Below are positions 24,872 to 33,577 of a DNA stretch of 64,000 nt, in pieces. Position numbers and translations under genes: made by a program. Under the pieces are notes generated by a model. The model was given only the letters and a program-made list of their open reading frames with translations. It had not been told where the DNA came from and made no database searches. Positions within the stretch are counted from its first letter, which is position 1; each line of letters begins with the position of its first letter. This DNA is from CAYNEI01 sp964396185 (GTDB lineage: Archaea; Thermoplasmatota; SW-10-69-26): the NCBI GenBank assembly GCA_964396185.1, contig CAYNEI010000002.1, forward strand, positions 1-64,000. Direction: 5' to 3'.

Positions 24872-25993
24872 TCAGCGCTCATCGAGGGGGGTCCAGGTTC
24901 GATCCGTGGGGCCAACGTACTCCCCACGTGGACGGATGAGCTTGTTGTCGGTGTACTGCTCGGCGATGTGCGCCAGCCAGCCGGCCACGCGGCTGATGGC
25001 GAAGATCGGGGTGTAGTACTCCTTCTCGATGCCCAGGCCCCGGTAGGTCGAGGCTGAGTAGAGGTCGACGTTCGGGTGGAGGCCCTTGGCCTCGAGCAAG
25101 TGCTCCTGGAGGGTCGCGGTCATCTCGTACCATTGGGGCTGTCCGCTTTGCTCGCCGAGGCGCTTGCTCATGTCGGCCAGGTGGATGGCGCGCGGGTCCA
25201 TGGTCCGGTAGACGCGGTGGCCGAAGCCTGGCACCTTCTCCTTGCGCTCGAGCATGCCGTCGACGTGCTCGATGGGATCCTTGCCGGCCTCGTGGATCTC
25301 CTCGAGCAGCTTCATGACGTTCGTGTTGGCGCCGCCGTGGAGACCGCCCTTGAGCGTGCCGATGGCACTGGTGACCGCGCTGTAGGCGTCCGAGAGGGTG
25401 CTGGCGGTGACGCGGGCCGAGAAAGTGGAGGCGTTGAACCCGTGATCCGCGTGGAGCACCAGCGCGATGTCCATGGCGCGCTCGGCATCCTCCGTTGGCC
25501 GCTGGCCGGTCAAGGCGTGGAGGAAGGCGCCGGCGTGGCTGAGGTCCTCGTCCGGCGTGACCGGGTCGAGGTCCTGGCTGGCCCGTGCGTGGGCGGCCGT
25601 GATGATCGGGAGCTTGGCCAGGATGTCGATGCCGGATGCCAGGGCCCCCTCTCGCGTGGGGGCAGGCTCGGGGCCGACGCTGGCCAGGGCCGAGGTCGCG
25701 GTGCGTAGTGCAGCCATGGGGTGGGCCTTGGCCAGGGGGCCGGTGACCATGTCCAGGATGGCCTCGGGGAGCTGGCGCCGGTTGGCGATGTCCTGGCGGA
25801 AGGCCTCGAGCTCCTTGCGCGTGGGGAGCGCCTCGTGCCAGAGGAGGTAGGTCGTCTCCTCGAAGGAGGCGTTCTCGGCCAGGTCGTCGATGCTGTAACC
25901 TCGGTAGATCAGCTCGCCTTGCTCACCGAAGACCTTCGAGATGGTGGTCTCCGCGATGACGACGCCAGCCAGTCCCTTCTTGAGCTCAGACAT
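24872..25993 (-). CDS. gltA: Citrate synthase
   Basis: A 373-aa citrate synthase of the short archaeal/Gram-positive type, joining acetyl-CoA and oxaloacetate in the TCA cycle. The catalytic residues are visible: His in KGGLHGGANTNVM, His in VPGFGHRVYRTMDPRA, and Asp in HPNVDLYSASTY. The N-terminus GLAGVVIAETTISKV and GELIYRGYSIDDLAE are characteristic. 2-Methylcitrate synthase is closely related and cannot be excluded by motif alone. A TATA-like CGATAAGAGG lies about 29 nt upstream of the ATG. Confidence 0.92.
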   Translation of the reverse strand: MSELKKGLAGVVIAETTISKVFGEQGELIYRGYSIDDLAENASFEETTYLLWHEALPTRKELEAFRQDIANRRQLPEAILDMVTGPLAKAHPMAALRTATSALASVGPEPAPTREGALASGIDILAKLPIITAAHARASQDLDPVTPDEDLSHAGAFLHALTGQRPTEDAERAMDIALVLHADHGFNASTFSARVTASTLSDAYSAVTSAIGTLKGGLHGGANTNVMKLLEEIHEAGKDPIEHVDGMLERKEKVPGFGHRVYRTMDPRAIHLADMSKRLGEQSGQPQWYEMTATLQEHLLEAKGLHPNVDLYSASTYRGLGIEKEYYTPIFAISRVAGWLAHIAEQYTDNKLIRPRGEYVGPTDRTWTPLDER

Positions 25994-26090
25994 TCGGGCA
26001 CCTCGACGGTGGACCCCCGATAAGAGGCGCCTTAGTTTAAGCTATGCCGTCGAGCATCCGCGCAAGGCGTGCGAGCCATGGGCCGCTCTC

Positions 26091-28454
26091 TCATGGTCCG
26101 GAGGATCGGCGGCGTCTTGCCAGGGCGACCCCCAGGATGGCTGCCAGCGTGGCGATCCATGGGATGGGCGCGTCGTTGGTCTCCTCGCTGGCCTCCGCCA
26201 CGGGAGGCTGGTCCTGGAGGCTCGCGGGGTCGAGGACCTCGTCTTCGTCCGGGGGCTCGTCGTCGTGGTCGTGGGTGCTGTGATCGTGTTCGTCCGAGGT
26301 GCTGTTGTCGCCGGTGTCCGTGCTGTTGTTCCCGGCGTCCGTGGTGTTGCCCTGGGCGCTCTGCCCTTCGAGCGCGGTGAAGTTGACCCAGGCTGTCGAG
26401 GTGCCCCCGGGGCCCTCGGCGATGAGCTTGAGGGTATGCTCGCCGGGGCGCAGTTCGAGGCGAACCTGCTCACCGCTCACCGTGGCCTCCTCGATCGTGT
26501 TGAGCAGGACCGTGAACTTCTTGGCGGGGTTCTCAAGCACGTGCCAGGCGGCCAGGAACGGGCCCGCCTCCACCGTGTCGCCCTCCTGGGGGTTGGTGAA
26601 CTCGACCACGGGGGGCGCTGGCGGTGGCGGGAGCACGTTGAGGGTCATGCGATGGATCCCGACCAGGCCGCTCTCGTCGACGACGCGCAGCGCGATCTCG
26701 TGGGGCCCGTGCTGCTCGAAGGTCCACGCGGCCGTGGGTTTGCCGCTCTGGCGCTCGGCCTCGAAGCGCTGGGTCTCGTGGTCGAAGTCCCAGTCGTAGC
26801 GGATGATGGCGTCCCCGTCCGGATCGCTGGAGTTCGATGCATCGAAGTGGACCGGCTGCCCGGCGATGGGGCGCTCAGGCCAGTAGTGGAGGATCGCTGT
26901 GGGGTTCTCGCCGGGATCCTCGGGCGGTGGCGGGTCGATCTGCACCGTTCGGACGTGGGGCTCGGGGTCCGGGGTGCCTCGGGAGTCCGTGGCTGTGAGC
27001 TGCACCGTGTAGGCGCCAGGCTCCTCGAAGGTGTGCCGGAGCAGGGCGTCCCCGGCGGTGACCTCGATGTCGATCCCCTCCTCGGGGATCTGCCAGTGGT
27101 AGCGCTCGATGGTGTCCTGCTCGTCGGGGTCCTGGCTGAGCGCGGGATCGAAGGTGACCTCCTGGCCGACGATGGGCCGCGAGGGTTGGAAGGTGAACTT
27201 GGACTGCGGCGGGAGGTTGATGGCCTTGACCAGCGCCTTGTAGGCGTCCACGTAGCCGTAGCCCGTATCCTTGTCCCAGCCGTCGTCCTCGGCTCCGTCA
27301 AGCGACCAGTCCTCGGCCGTGCTGGTGATCAGCGACTTGACGTGCTCGGGCGTGAACCGCTCGGGCTGGCTCGAGATCTTGCCTGCCTGGAAGAGGATGG
27401 CCGCGATCCCGGCCACATGTGGTGTCGCCATGCTGGTGCCGCTCTTCTCGCAGTTCATGCGGGTGGAGCGCTGGGCGTCCGGACCGGGGCTCGTGTTGGC
27501 GCAGGCCGCCACGATCCCGCTGCCCGGAGCCACCACGTCGGGCTTGCGCCACTTCGTGTCCTCTGAAGTGGCCGCCGGGTTGGGGCCGCGGCTGGAGTAG
27601 GGGGCCACCTCGTGCTCGTTGCGTAGCACGGAATCGCCATCGTCGATGGCGCCCACGGTGAGAGCATCGGGGGATGCACCGGGGGAGGTGATGGTGTTCG
27701 AGCCCCGTTGGTTGGTGGTGGGGCAATCCATGGAGACGCTGCCGCCACCGGGGCCGCAGTTGCCTGCGGCCACGACGACCAGGATGCCAGCCTTGGTGGC
27801 CCGGCTGATGGCCTTCATCGCACCGTTGAGCTCCTTCTCCGTCCACGGCTCTGAGCTGGCGAAGCTCAGCGAGATGACGCGCACGGGCTTGTCCGGGATC
27901 TCGTACGGGGTCTCGCCCTTGTTGTAGGCGATGACCCAGTCGATGCCACGCTCGATCCCGCCTGCTGACATGCCCGAGAGACTATCCGAGATCTTGACGT
28001 CCACGAGCTTGGCGCCAGGGGCGACACCGCGTGGCCCGTCGCCACAGCAGCCGCGACCCAGTGCGATGGAGGCGACATGCGTGCCGTGGCCGTTCATGTC
28101 GTCAGGGTTGTATTTCCCGCCGTCGGAGGCCTGATCGGTCATGCAGTCGTCGTCCAGGCATGGACTCTGGACCTCGGCACCGGCCACGAAGGCGCCCTCG
28201 AAGGTCGGGTGCGCATCGTCGACCCCCGTGTCCAGCACGGCGATGGCGATCCCTGAGCCGTCGAACTCGCCTGTGAAGCCCTGGACCTGGCCCGAGTAGG
28301 TCTGGACGTTGTCCGTGTACTCCTGGGAGCCCACCACGCGGATCGCCTTGGTGGACACCCCCAGGGATTGGGCCGAGGGAGCCAGGGCTGCAGCCACGAG
28401 AAGCGCCAGCAGCGCTACGGCGGCGGCACGCGAGGCTCGGGCGCGGTCCGGCAT
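26091..28454 (-). CDS. Secreted subtilase with PKD domains and sorting-like tail
   Basis: A 787-aa protein from ATG at 28454, with a TATA-like GTTTAAGA about 26 nt upstream. The signal peptide is followed by an S8 core with almost no propeptide: D75 in AVLDTGVDDAHP, H123 in GHGTHVAS, N232 in VVAAGNCG and S341 in SGTSMATPHVAG. Two PKD domains follow (about residues 425-520 and 530-625), then an Ig-like domain, an Asp/His-rich linker (DEHDHSTHDHDD), and a tail APIPWIATLAAILGVALARR. It is a cell-surface protease. The His-rich linker may bind metal. The architecture is unlike the subtilase at 17968. Confidence 0.88.
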   Translation of the reverse strand: MPDRARASRAAAVALLALLVAAALAPSAQSLGVSTKAIRVVGSQEYTDNVQTYSGQVQGFTGEFDGSGIAIAVLDTGVDDAHPTFEGAFVAGAEVQSPCLDDDCMTDQASDGGKYNPDDMNGHGTHVASIALGRGCCGDGPRGVAPGAKLVDVKISDSLSGMSAGGIERGIDWVIAYNKGETPYEIPDKPVRVISLSFASSEPWTEKELNGAMKAISRATKAGILVVVAAGNCGPGGGSVSMDCPTTNQRGSNTITSPGASPDALTVGAIDDGDSVLRNEHEVAPYSSRGPNPAATSEDTKWRKPDVVAPGSGIVAACANTSPGPDAQRSTRMNCEKSGTSMATPHVAGIAAILFQAGKISSQPERFTPEHVKSLITSTAEDWSLDGAEDDGWDKDTGYGYVDAYKALVKAINLPPQSKFTFQPSRPIVGQEVTFDPALSQDPDEQDTIERYHWQIPEEGIDIEVTAGDALLRHTFEEPGAYTVQLTATDSRGTPDPEPHVRTVQIDPPPPEDPGENPTAILHYWPERPIAGQPVHFDASNSSDPDGDAIIRYDWDFDHETQRFEAERQSGKPTAAWTFEQHGPHEIALRVVDESGLVGIHRMTLNVLPPPPAPPVVEFTNPQEGDTVEAGPFLAAWHVLENPAKKFTVLLNTIEEATVSGEQVRLELRPGEHTLKLIAEGPGGTSTAWVNFTALEGQSAQGNTTDAGNNSTDTGDNSTSDEHDHSTHDHDDEPPDEDEVLDPASLQDQPPVAEASEETNDAPIPWIATLAAILGVALARRRRSSGP

Positions 28455-28604
28455 ACAAGCACCGGCTCGTGAGCTGGGTCTTAAACGTTCTGGCACACAC
28501 GTTCCCACGGCCGCCTCGCTTGCGCCCCTGGTTTCTCACGCCCTGGCCGGTGTCAGCGGCAACTTCATCCCCTACGAGGGCCATCGCGGGCCATGGGAGG
28601 TACG

Positions 28605-29483
28605 ATGCCAGCTTGGGGAGCCCTGCTCTTCGCCATCGCCTTGTTGACCGTCGCCCTACCTGGCTCTGGCGCCAGCGAGGCGAGCTCGTTCGCGTGGAAC
28701 GCGCCTGACGACACTTCTGGCAACATCGCCGTCGGCTTGGATGTCCTGCTCGATGGCGAGCAGGAGTGCGTCCTATCTGTAGCCGTGGCCGGGAGGCTGC
28801 CCGGGGCAGAGGCCATGCAGATCTTCGCGAGCTACCAGACCCCAGGGGATGCGTGGTGGACGACCTTCTATGCCGGCCACTACGCCCAGGCCCACACTGG
28901 CCCCCTGGACACCCGCGAGATCCTGGATGAAGAGGGTGGGCTCTGGGCCACGCGAACCACGATCACCCGGACGCTCTCCGGGCCCATGACGATCACCGCG
29001 GCTGGGTTCAACCTCGAAGGCTTCGAGAACACCGTGGCAGAACACCCGTTCGAGATCGATCTCACCTGTGATGGCGGCTTCACGGTGGAGCAGCAGTGGC
29101 TCGGCCGCTCGGTGGTCCCGTTCACCCACGACAACGCTGACGGCGGGACGGGGGCCTCGGTGTTCGCCGCGCTCCCATCCGTGAGCCTGGCGGTCGACGA
29201 CGGGATCACCCGCACGTTCGAGGAGACCCAGGTCCGGTTGAGCGCCGGCGAAGTGCAGGTCTTCGGTAAGGCGGTCGGGACCATGACCTTGGACCAGCCC
29301 GAGGGCCGATCCACTTGGGCGTTGGGCGGCGACGAGCCGGTGGCGAGCAAGACCTACGCGTACGACGGGCCTGGCGGTGCCTACGACCTGCGGTTCACGC
29401 GGGCCGGGGCGGGCGGTGCTGACATCTTCGCCGGCATCCTGGCGGGGCTGGATCCCGTCGAGCACCTAGCACTCCCTGGATGA
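28605..29483 (+). CDS. Secreted beta-rich protein
   Basis: A 292-aa protein with a signal peptide (PAWGALLFAIALLTVALPGS) and a beta-rich body, no Cys-rich or catalytic motif. ATG at 28605 is chosen because GGAGG lies 4-8 bases before it. An upstream in-frame ATG at 28593 overlaps that site. It is divergent from the PKD subtilase. Function is unknown. Confidence 0.55.
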   Translation: MPAWGALLFAIALLTVALPGSGASEASSFAWNAPDDTSGNIAVGLDVLLDGEQECVLSVAVAGRLPGAEAMQIFASYQTPGDAWWTTFYAGHYAQAHTGPLDTREILDEEGGLWATRTTITRTLSGPMTITAAGFNLEGFENTVAEHPFEIDLTCDGGFTVEQQWLGRSVVPFTHDNADGGTGASVFAALPSVSLAVDDGITRTFEETQVRLSAGEVQVFGKAVGTMTLDQPEGRSTWALGGDEPVASKTYAYDGPGGAYDLRFTRAGAGGADIFAGILAGLDPVEHLALPG

Positions 29484-29490
29484 GGGCCTC

Positions 29491-29916
29491 TCAGCGTGAC
29501 CCAGGGACCCGCCACCACCGCCAAGGCCGCCCATCTGGTGCCTGCAGGAGCTCATGGGCCCCCAGAAGGCCATCGAGAGCCACCCACTCGTCCTTGAGGG
29601 CCTGCACGGCCAGGCTGGCCTGCAGGCTGGAGGCCAGGCGCGCCAGAGGGACCTGGAGCTCCTCCGGACAGCGCACCGCGTAGAGCAGCTGGGCCCCCCG
29701 GTAGATCGAGGGCCGGGGCTCGGTCACATCGTCTCTGACCGCCTGGACCCAGCCAGGCGCGTTCTCGAGCCGATGCGCGTGGACATCGGTGGCCACCAGG
29801 GCGAGGTCCGGTCGGCCCTCATGGAGCGCCTCCAGGGTCCCCCACCGGCCCCCCACGCCGACCTCCACGACCCTGGTGCCAGGCATCAGGGAGGCTGTCA
29901 CCGCGGCCGGTAGCAC
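29491..29916 (-). CDS. UPF0146 family protein
   Basis: A 141-aa archaeal protein of family UPF0146, which has a truncated SAM-methyltransferase-like Rossmann fold. Motifs are RVVEVGVGGRWGTLEAL, then LVATDVHAH, VRDDVTEP and YAVRCPEELQVPL. Its activity is not known. GTG at 29916 starts just before the first strand. A longer open frame runs antisense through the acetyltransferase gene and is rejected. It is divergent from the acetyltransferase with only 36 bp between the starts. Confidence 0.78.
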   Translation of the reverse strand: MLPAAVTASLMPGTRVVEVGVGGRWGTLEALHEGRPDLALVATDVHAHRLENAPGWVQAVRDDVTEPRPSIYRGAQLLYAVRCPEELQVPLARLASSLQASLAVQALKDEWVALDGLLGAHELLQAPDGRPWRWWRVPGSR

Positions 29917-29952
29917 GAAACTCCATATCCGATCGACCCACTTCAACCGTTC

Positions 29953-30399
29953 GTGCTGCCTCCCCTGCGGTACCGGTTGTTCGAAGAGGACGACCTCTAC
30001 CGCGTGCTCCAGCTCGCCAACGAGACCCTGGACGAGAGCTACGACGGTGGCCTGTTCCTCCACTTCGCGCGGCTCTACCCGGAGGGATTCATCGTCGCCG
30101 AGAGCGGCAACGACATCGTGGCCTTCGTGCTGGGCACGGTGCAGCGGGCCTACGAGGCGCGCATCCTCGCGCTGGCGGTGGATCCCGAGTGGCGCCGCCG
30201 GGGCATCGGGAAGCGGCTCACAGCCGAGTTCCTGGAGACCTTCGAGCGCTACGGCGTGCGCACGGTCACCCTCGAGGTTCGGGTCAGCAACGAGCCCGCC
30301 ATCGAGCTCTACCGCTCCATGGGCTTCGACCCCAAGGGCGTGCTCGAAGACTACTACGGGGACGGCGAGGACGCCTACGTCATGATCCGGCGCCTCTAG
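29953..30399 (+). CDS. GNAT acetyltransferase, RimI/Ard1-like
   Basis: A 148-aa GNAT-fold enzyme that transfers acetyl from acetyl-CoA. Motif A is clear as ALAVDPEWRRRGIGKRL, and motif B as LEVRVSNEPAIELYRSMGF. This pattern is the RimI/archaeal N-terminal protein acetyltransferase type. The GTG start gives a full-length domain beginning LRYRLFEEDDL. Substrate is inferred to be protein N-termini, but other amines are possible. Confidence 0.82.
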   Translation: MLPPLRYRLFEEDDLYRVLQLANETLDESYDGGLFLHFARLYPEGFIVAESGNDIVAFVLGTVQRAYEARILALAVDPEWRRRGIGKRLTAEFLETFERYGVRTVTLEVRVSNEPAIELYRSMGFDPKGVLEDYYGDGEDAYVMIRRL

Positions 30400-30410
30400 G
30401 GACGAACGGA

Positions 30411-30497
30411 TCACCACAACGGCACAAGGGCACAACGAACTTGACGACCAGGAGGAAACGGTGGTTCCCTTCGGGTCCGTTGTGGCTTCGTGGTTCC
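30411..30497. repeat. Inverted tandem-repeat element E
   Basis: Left arm TCACCACAACGGCACAAGGG.. (30411-30440) and right arm GGGTCCGTTGTGGCTTCGTG.. (30473-30497) are imperfect reverse complements that mix the CACAACGG and CACGAAG units seen in elements B and C. It lies right after the acetyltransferase stop, in a convergent gap. Confidence 0.6.
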
Positions 30498-30547
30498 CCT
30501 ACGAGAGCCCAAGCTGATCCATCGAAAAGTGGAAAAGGAGAGCGAGA

Positions 30548-30565
30548 GCGGCGCTTGCGCGCCGC
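30548..30565. repeat. 7-bp GC hairpin
   Basis: GCGGCGC and GCGCCGC enclose loop TTGC, 21 bp past the 3' end of the UPF0058 gene. It is of the same compact type as other intergenic hairpins here. Confidence 0.45.
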
Positions 30566-30585
30566 GGGGCGAGATGGCGCAGCGA

Positions 30586-30873
30586 TCAGTGCGTTGCTTG
30601 GACAGCTTGTTCCATGCGCGACGCCATCTCCTCGAAGCGGTTCGAGACTCGGGCTGGGCCCGAGAACTCGTCTTCGGAGAGCGTCGATGCGAGCTCTTTG
30701 CCGAGCAAGAAGATGGCCTTCTTGTGGTCCGATTTGGACCTGTGGACGTGCGTTGGAGCAACGCCCATGGCCTCGTACTCGGCGAAGCGTTCGTTCTCTG
30801 CGGTCTCATTCTCGAAATGGTGCTTGATCTGGCACAGCAAAGTGTGCAGCTGGATCAACTCATTCTTGTGCAC
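30586..30873 (-). CDS. UPF0058 family protein
   Basis: A 95-aa helical archaeal protein matching UPF0058, opening MHKNELIQLHTLLCQIKHHF and containing HVHRSKSDHKKAIFLLGKEL. The function is unknown. The start is GTG at 30873, supported by AGGAGGGG 7 bases upstream and an AT-rich promoter (TTTATATTA) around 30912-30922. Confidence 0.85.
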   Translation of the reverse strand: MHKNELIQLHTLLCQIKHHFENETAENERFAEYEAMGVAPTHVHRSKSDHKKAIFLLGKELASTLSEDEFSGPARVSNRFEEMASRMEQAVQATH

Positions 30874-31059
30874 AGGTCATCCCCTCCTGCGATGACGGAA
30901 ACGAGACGGTCTAATATAAACGTTTGTCAAGCTGGGGCAGGCGAAACTGCCGTTTTGGTGGTTGGCGACGGGCTGGGTTCGGAGGGATGACGAGATCGGC
31001 GGCGCGGGTTCGGGCCCACGCCGCCGCCTCGGCTCACGCGCCGATGCTCACAAGGGCGC

Positions 31060-32481
31060 TCAGAGATCGTCGCCCGTGTAGACGTCGACGCTGTCGGGCT
31101 TCTTGGTCACGTTGCCCATCTTCATCCCGACGATCGTCGCGATCTTCTTGTCGGCTGCGATGTCGAGCAGACGCTGGGTGATCACGCCGTCGAAGACCAC
31201 CGCATGGACCTTGCCACCCTCCCGGTTCAGGGTGTCTGCAAGGTCGCGTACAGGGAACGGTCCCTTCAGCACGGCGTCGTCGTCATCCAGGAGCACGCCT
31301 TCCAGATCACCAGCTAGCTCGTCCAGCTTGGACTTGTAGGCGTCCAGCTCGCTGGCTGCCCTGGAGGGCGTACCGCGCTGTTCGCGCTCCTCTTGCTGCT
31401 GGCCCTCCCCGTTGTCGTCCCGATCGCGCCGCCCGGAGCCACCTCGGCGCTGGGGCTTGGGCTTCTCCTTGCGATCCGTGGTCTCCTTGGGCTGCTCGCG
31501 CTTGGGCTTGGGCCGGTCGCGGTCCTTGCTCGTGTCCTTGCGCTGCTCGCGCTTGGGCTTGCGGTCGCGATCCTTGCTCTCCTCGCGCTGCTCGCGCTTG
31601 GGTTTCTGGCGCCCACGGCCTCCATCGCTCTGCTTGGCACGCTCCTCGGAGAGACCGGCCTGCTCCCGGTACTGCTGGGCTGGGAGCTTGTTGCGCAGGG
31701 ACTTCATCACCTGCTTGTGGCTGATCTCCTCGACCTCGCGGGAGGTCGGGGCGCGGGCCACGAAGTCCACGTCAGCCACCTGGAGGAGCTCCTTGAGAAG
31801 GAGCTCGCCGCCTCGGTCCCCGTCGACGAAGGCGCTGACGACCTTCTCCTTGGAGAGGTCCTTGATCGTCTGGGGGATGCTGGTGCCTTCCGTGGCGATG
31901 GCGTTCTTGATGCCGTTCTTGAGGAGGTTGGCCACGTCGTTGCGGCCCTCAACCACGATGATGGAGTCCGATGAGGAGACGTTGGGGCCTGCAGGGAGCC
32001 GCTCGGGGCCGTAAGACACGAGCTCCTCGACGCGCACGGCCTCCTTGACCTCGTTGACGATGTCGCCGCTGGTGCCCTTGCCTTCATCGCCGATCCGCTG
32101 GAGCAGCTCCTTGGCGCGGTCGGCGACCTTGGTCCGCTTGGACTCGCGGACGTCGTCGATCTCGGTGACGCTCACCGAGGCTTGGCATGGCCCGATGCGG
32201 TCGATGGATTCCAGGGCAGCGGCCAGGATGGCGGTCTCCACCTTGTCCAGGCTGGATGGGAGGGTGATCTCGCCGCTGGTCTTGCCTTGCTTGGAGTTCG
32301 CGGTGACCTCGATGCGGCCGATGCGGCCCGATTTCTGGAGGTCCCGGAGGTCCAGCTCGTCGCCGAGCAGGCCCTCTGTCTGGCCGAAGATCGCACCGAT
32401 GACGTCGGGTTTCTCCACGACGCCGTTGGCGTTCATCTCGGCCTTGATCAGGTACTTGGTTGTGGTAGGGTCAAGGTCCAT
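31060..32481 (-). CDS. dnaG: Archaeal DnaG-type primase with Toprim domain
   Basis: A 473-aa archaeal DnaG. The start DLDPTTTKYLIKAEMNANGV is highly characteristic. The Toprim domain (about residues 172-250) shows E179 in IIVVEGRND and the D220/D222 pair in FVDGDRGG. In archaea this protein is linked both to primer synthesis and to the RNA exosome. Residues 280-375 form an unusually basic linker with KPKREQ repeated three times, followed by an acidic helical C-terminal domain. ATG at 32481 has AGGAG about 9 bases upstream. A longer frame to 32565 lacks support. The upstream gap is long and may hold a leader. Confidence 0.92.
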   Translation of the reverse strand: MDLDPTTTKYLIKAEMNANGVVEKPDVIGAIFGQTEGLLGDELDLRDLQKSGRIGRIEVTANSKQGKTSGEITLPSSLDKVETAILAAALESIDRIGPCQASVSVTEIDDVRESKRTKVADRAKELLQRIGDEGKGTSGDIVNEVKEAVRVEELVSYGPERLPAGPNVSSSDSIIVVEGRNDVANLLKNGIKNAIATEGTSIPQTIKDLSKEKVVSAFVDGDRGGELLLKELLQVADVDFVARAPTSREVEEISHKQVMKSLRNKLPAQQYREQAGLSEERAKQSDGGRGRQKPKREQREESKDRDRKPKREQRKDTSKDRDRPKPKREQPKETTDRKEKPKPQRRGGSGRRDRDDNGEGQQQEEREQRGTPSRAASELDAYKSKLDELAGDLEGVLLDDDDAVLKGPFPVRDLADTLNREGGKVHAVVFDGVITQRLLDIAADKKIATIVGMKMGNVTKKPDSVDVYTGDDL

Positions 32482-32813
32482 TGGATGGGCTCCTGGTGTT
32501 GCACACAGGAGCCGGACCCTCCCTGCATGCAGAGGGGGGGCGTCGCCCGTCGGCCTTCGCGACATGGCTTGTGGGTGGGACCATCCCTCCAGGGAGGCCC
32601 CATGTGCGTGAGTACGAACGGATCAGGGTGAACGCCCACGCCGGGCAGGGGACGGAGACGGTCGCCCGCTCCACACGCGGTGGGGCAGGGCCCTCTCCTA
32701 TGTACGCTTCGGACAGATACCGGCCCTCTTCATAAACCTTTCATGCCCGCTCCTGGGCCTGGCTCCCCTGTCCTCTGGACCCATCAGACCCTCTAGAGGG
32801 CCCCAGGCGCCGA
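32482..32813. other. Noncoding 332-bp gap upstream of dnaG
   Basis: No credible gene was found. On the minus strand a TATA-like GGTTTATGA lies at 32730-32738, about 250 nt before the dnaG start. If it drives dnaG the leader is long, and if not it may drive a small RNA. Between them are palindromes such as CTGCATGCAG within a CCCTCC/GGGGGG context and CCCTCCAGGGAGG. No SRP, RNase P or tRNA signature was seen. Confidence 0.5.
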
Positions 32814-33215
32814 TCACGTCCTGCCGAGCCGGGCGCGGAGGTTGGCCAGCGCCCCAGGGAGCCCCTCGACGGTGCGCGTCTCCTTGGTCACCAGCCGGGC
32901 CAGCTCCCTGCGGAAGCTGGTATCGCACGTGACCGCGTGGCTCTCGAGCACCTCCTTGACCCTGCGGTGGATCGAGCCGCCGGTTCGGTCCCAGTCCAAG
33001 AGCAGGATGAGCTCGTCGTGGTCCTCTGCGAGCTGGTCGGCCGTGGCGATCAGCGGGGCCCCGTCGTGGACGAGCAGGATGCGGCCCCGGCATCCCAGCG
33101 CCTCCAGCGCGTGCCGGTCGCGCGTGCCCTCAACCAGGATCGGGACGTTGGCATTGGTCGTCCGGAGGCGCGAGAGGATCTCCTCGAGGGCCTCAAGACG
33201 CTCCGAGAGGATCAC
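32814..33215 (-). CDS. Small Toprim-domain protein
   Basis: A 133-aa protein consisting mostly of a Toprim fold: ANVPILVEGTRDRHALEALG carries the metal Glu, and ILLLDWDRTGG carries the acidic pair (DWD). This matches the small archaeal stand-alone Toprim proteins (UPF0292-like), which are uncharacterised but resemble RNase M5 and primase modules. GTG at 33215 overlaps the stop of the DUF167 gene (GTGA), indicating translational coupling. A longer frame to 33425 is antisense to the real upstream gene. Confidence 0.8.
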   Translation of the reverse strand: MILSERLEALEEILSRLRTTNANVPILVEGTRDRHALEALGCRGRILLVHDGAPLIATADQLAEDHDELILLLDWDRTGGSIHRRVKEVLESHAVTCDTSFRRELARLVTKETRTVEGLPGALANLRARLGRT

Positions 33216-33523
33216 CCGGGAAGCACGCCCCCGAGACGCTCGCGCACCTGGTCCGGCTCGATCCCGCGCAACAGCAGGGTCTTGCGACGGGAGGTGTGGC
33301 CGTGGACGAGCTCGACGCGTGCCACCGGTAGCTCCAGGGTCTCGGCCACGAGCCGGCAGAGCGCCAGGTTGGCCTGTCCATGCTGGGGCTGGGCGCTCAC
33401 GCGGGCCTGGACCCGGCCCCGCCATTCGTTGAAGCCGGCGGGGAAGCGGTCCTCGTCGGCACCGGGGGTGAGCTCGACCTTGACCAGCGTCCCGTCGGGT
33501 GTGGTCGAGACCGCGTCGGTCAC
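33212..33523 (-). CDS. DUF167 (YggU-like) family protein
   Basis: A 103-aa protein of the DUF167/UPF0235 family. Motifs are VKVELTPGADEDRF, RVQARVSAQPQHGQANLALC and VELVHGHTSRRKTLLL. The family is widespread and structurally known but has no assigned biochemical role. The GTG start at 33523 has a TATA-like CTTAGTAGG about 24 nt upstream. It is the first gene of a two-gene operon with the Toprim protein. Confidence 0.85.
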   Translation of the reverse strand: MTDAVSTTPDGTLVKVELTPGADEDRFPAGFNEWRGRVQARVSAQPQHGQANLALCRLVAETLELPVARVELVHGHTSRRKTLLLRGIEPDQVRERLGGVLPG

Positions 33524-33577
33524 ACCCCGTGGTGGGCGCTGGCCCTACTAAGGCGTTGCCATGAGAGCGCCAAGCCC

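Noticed and set aside
29917..30435. Long N-terminal extension of UPF0146
   Set aside because: It is antisense to the acetyltransferase and has shadow-frame composition.
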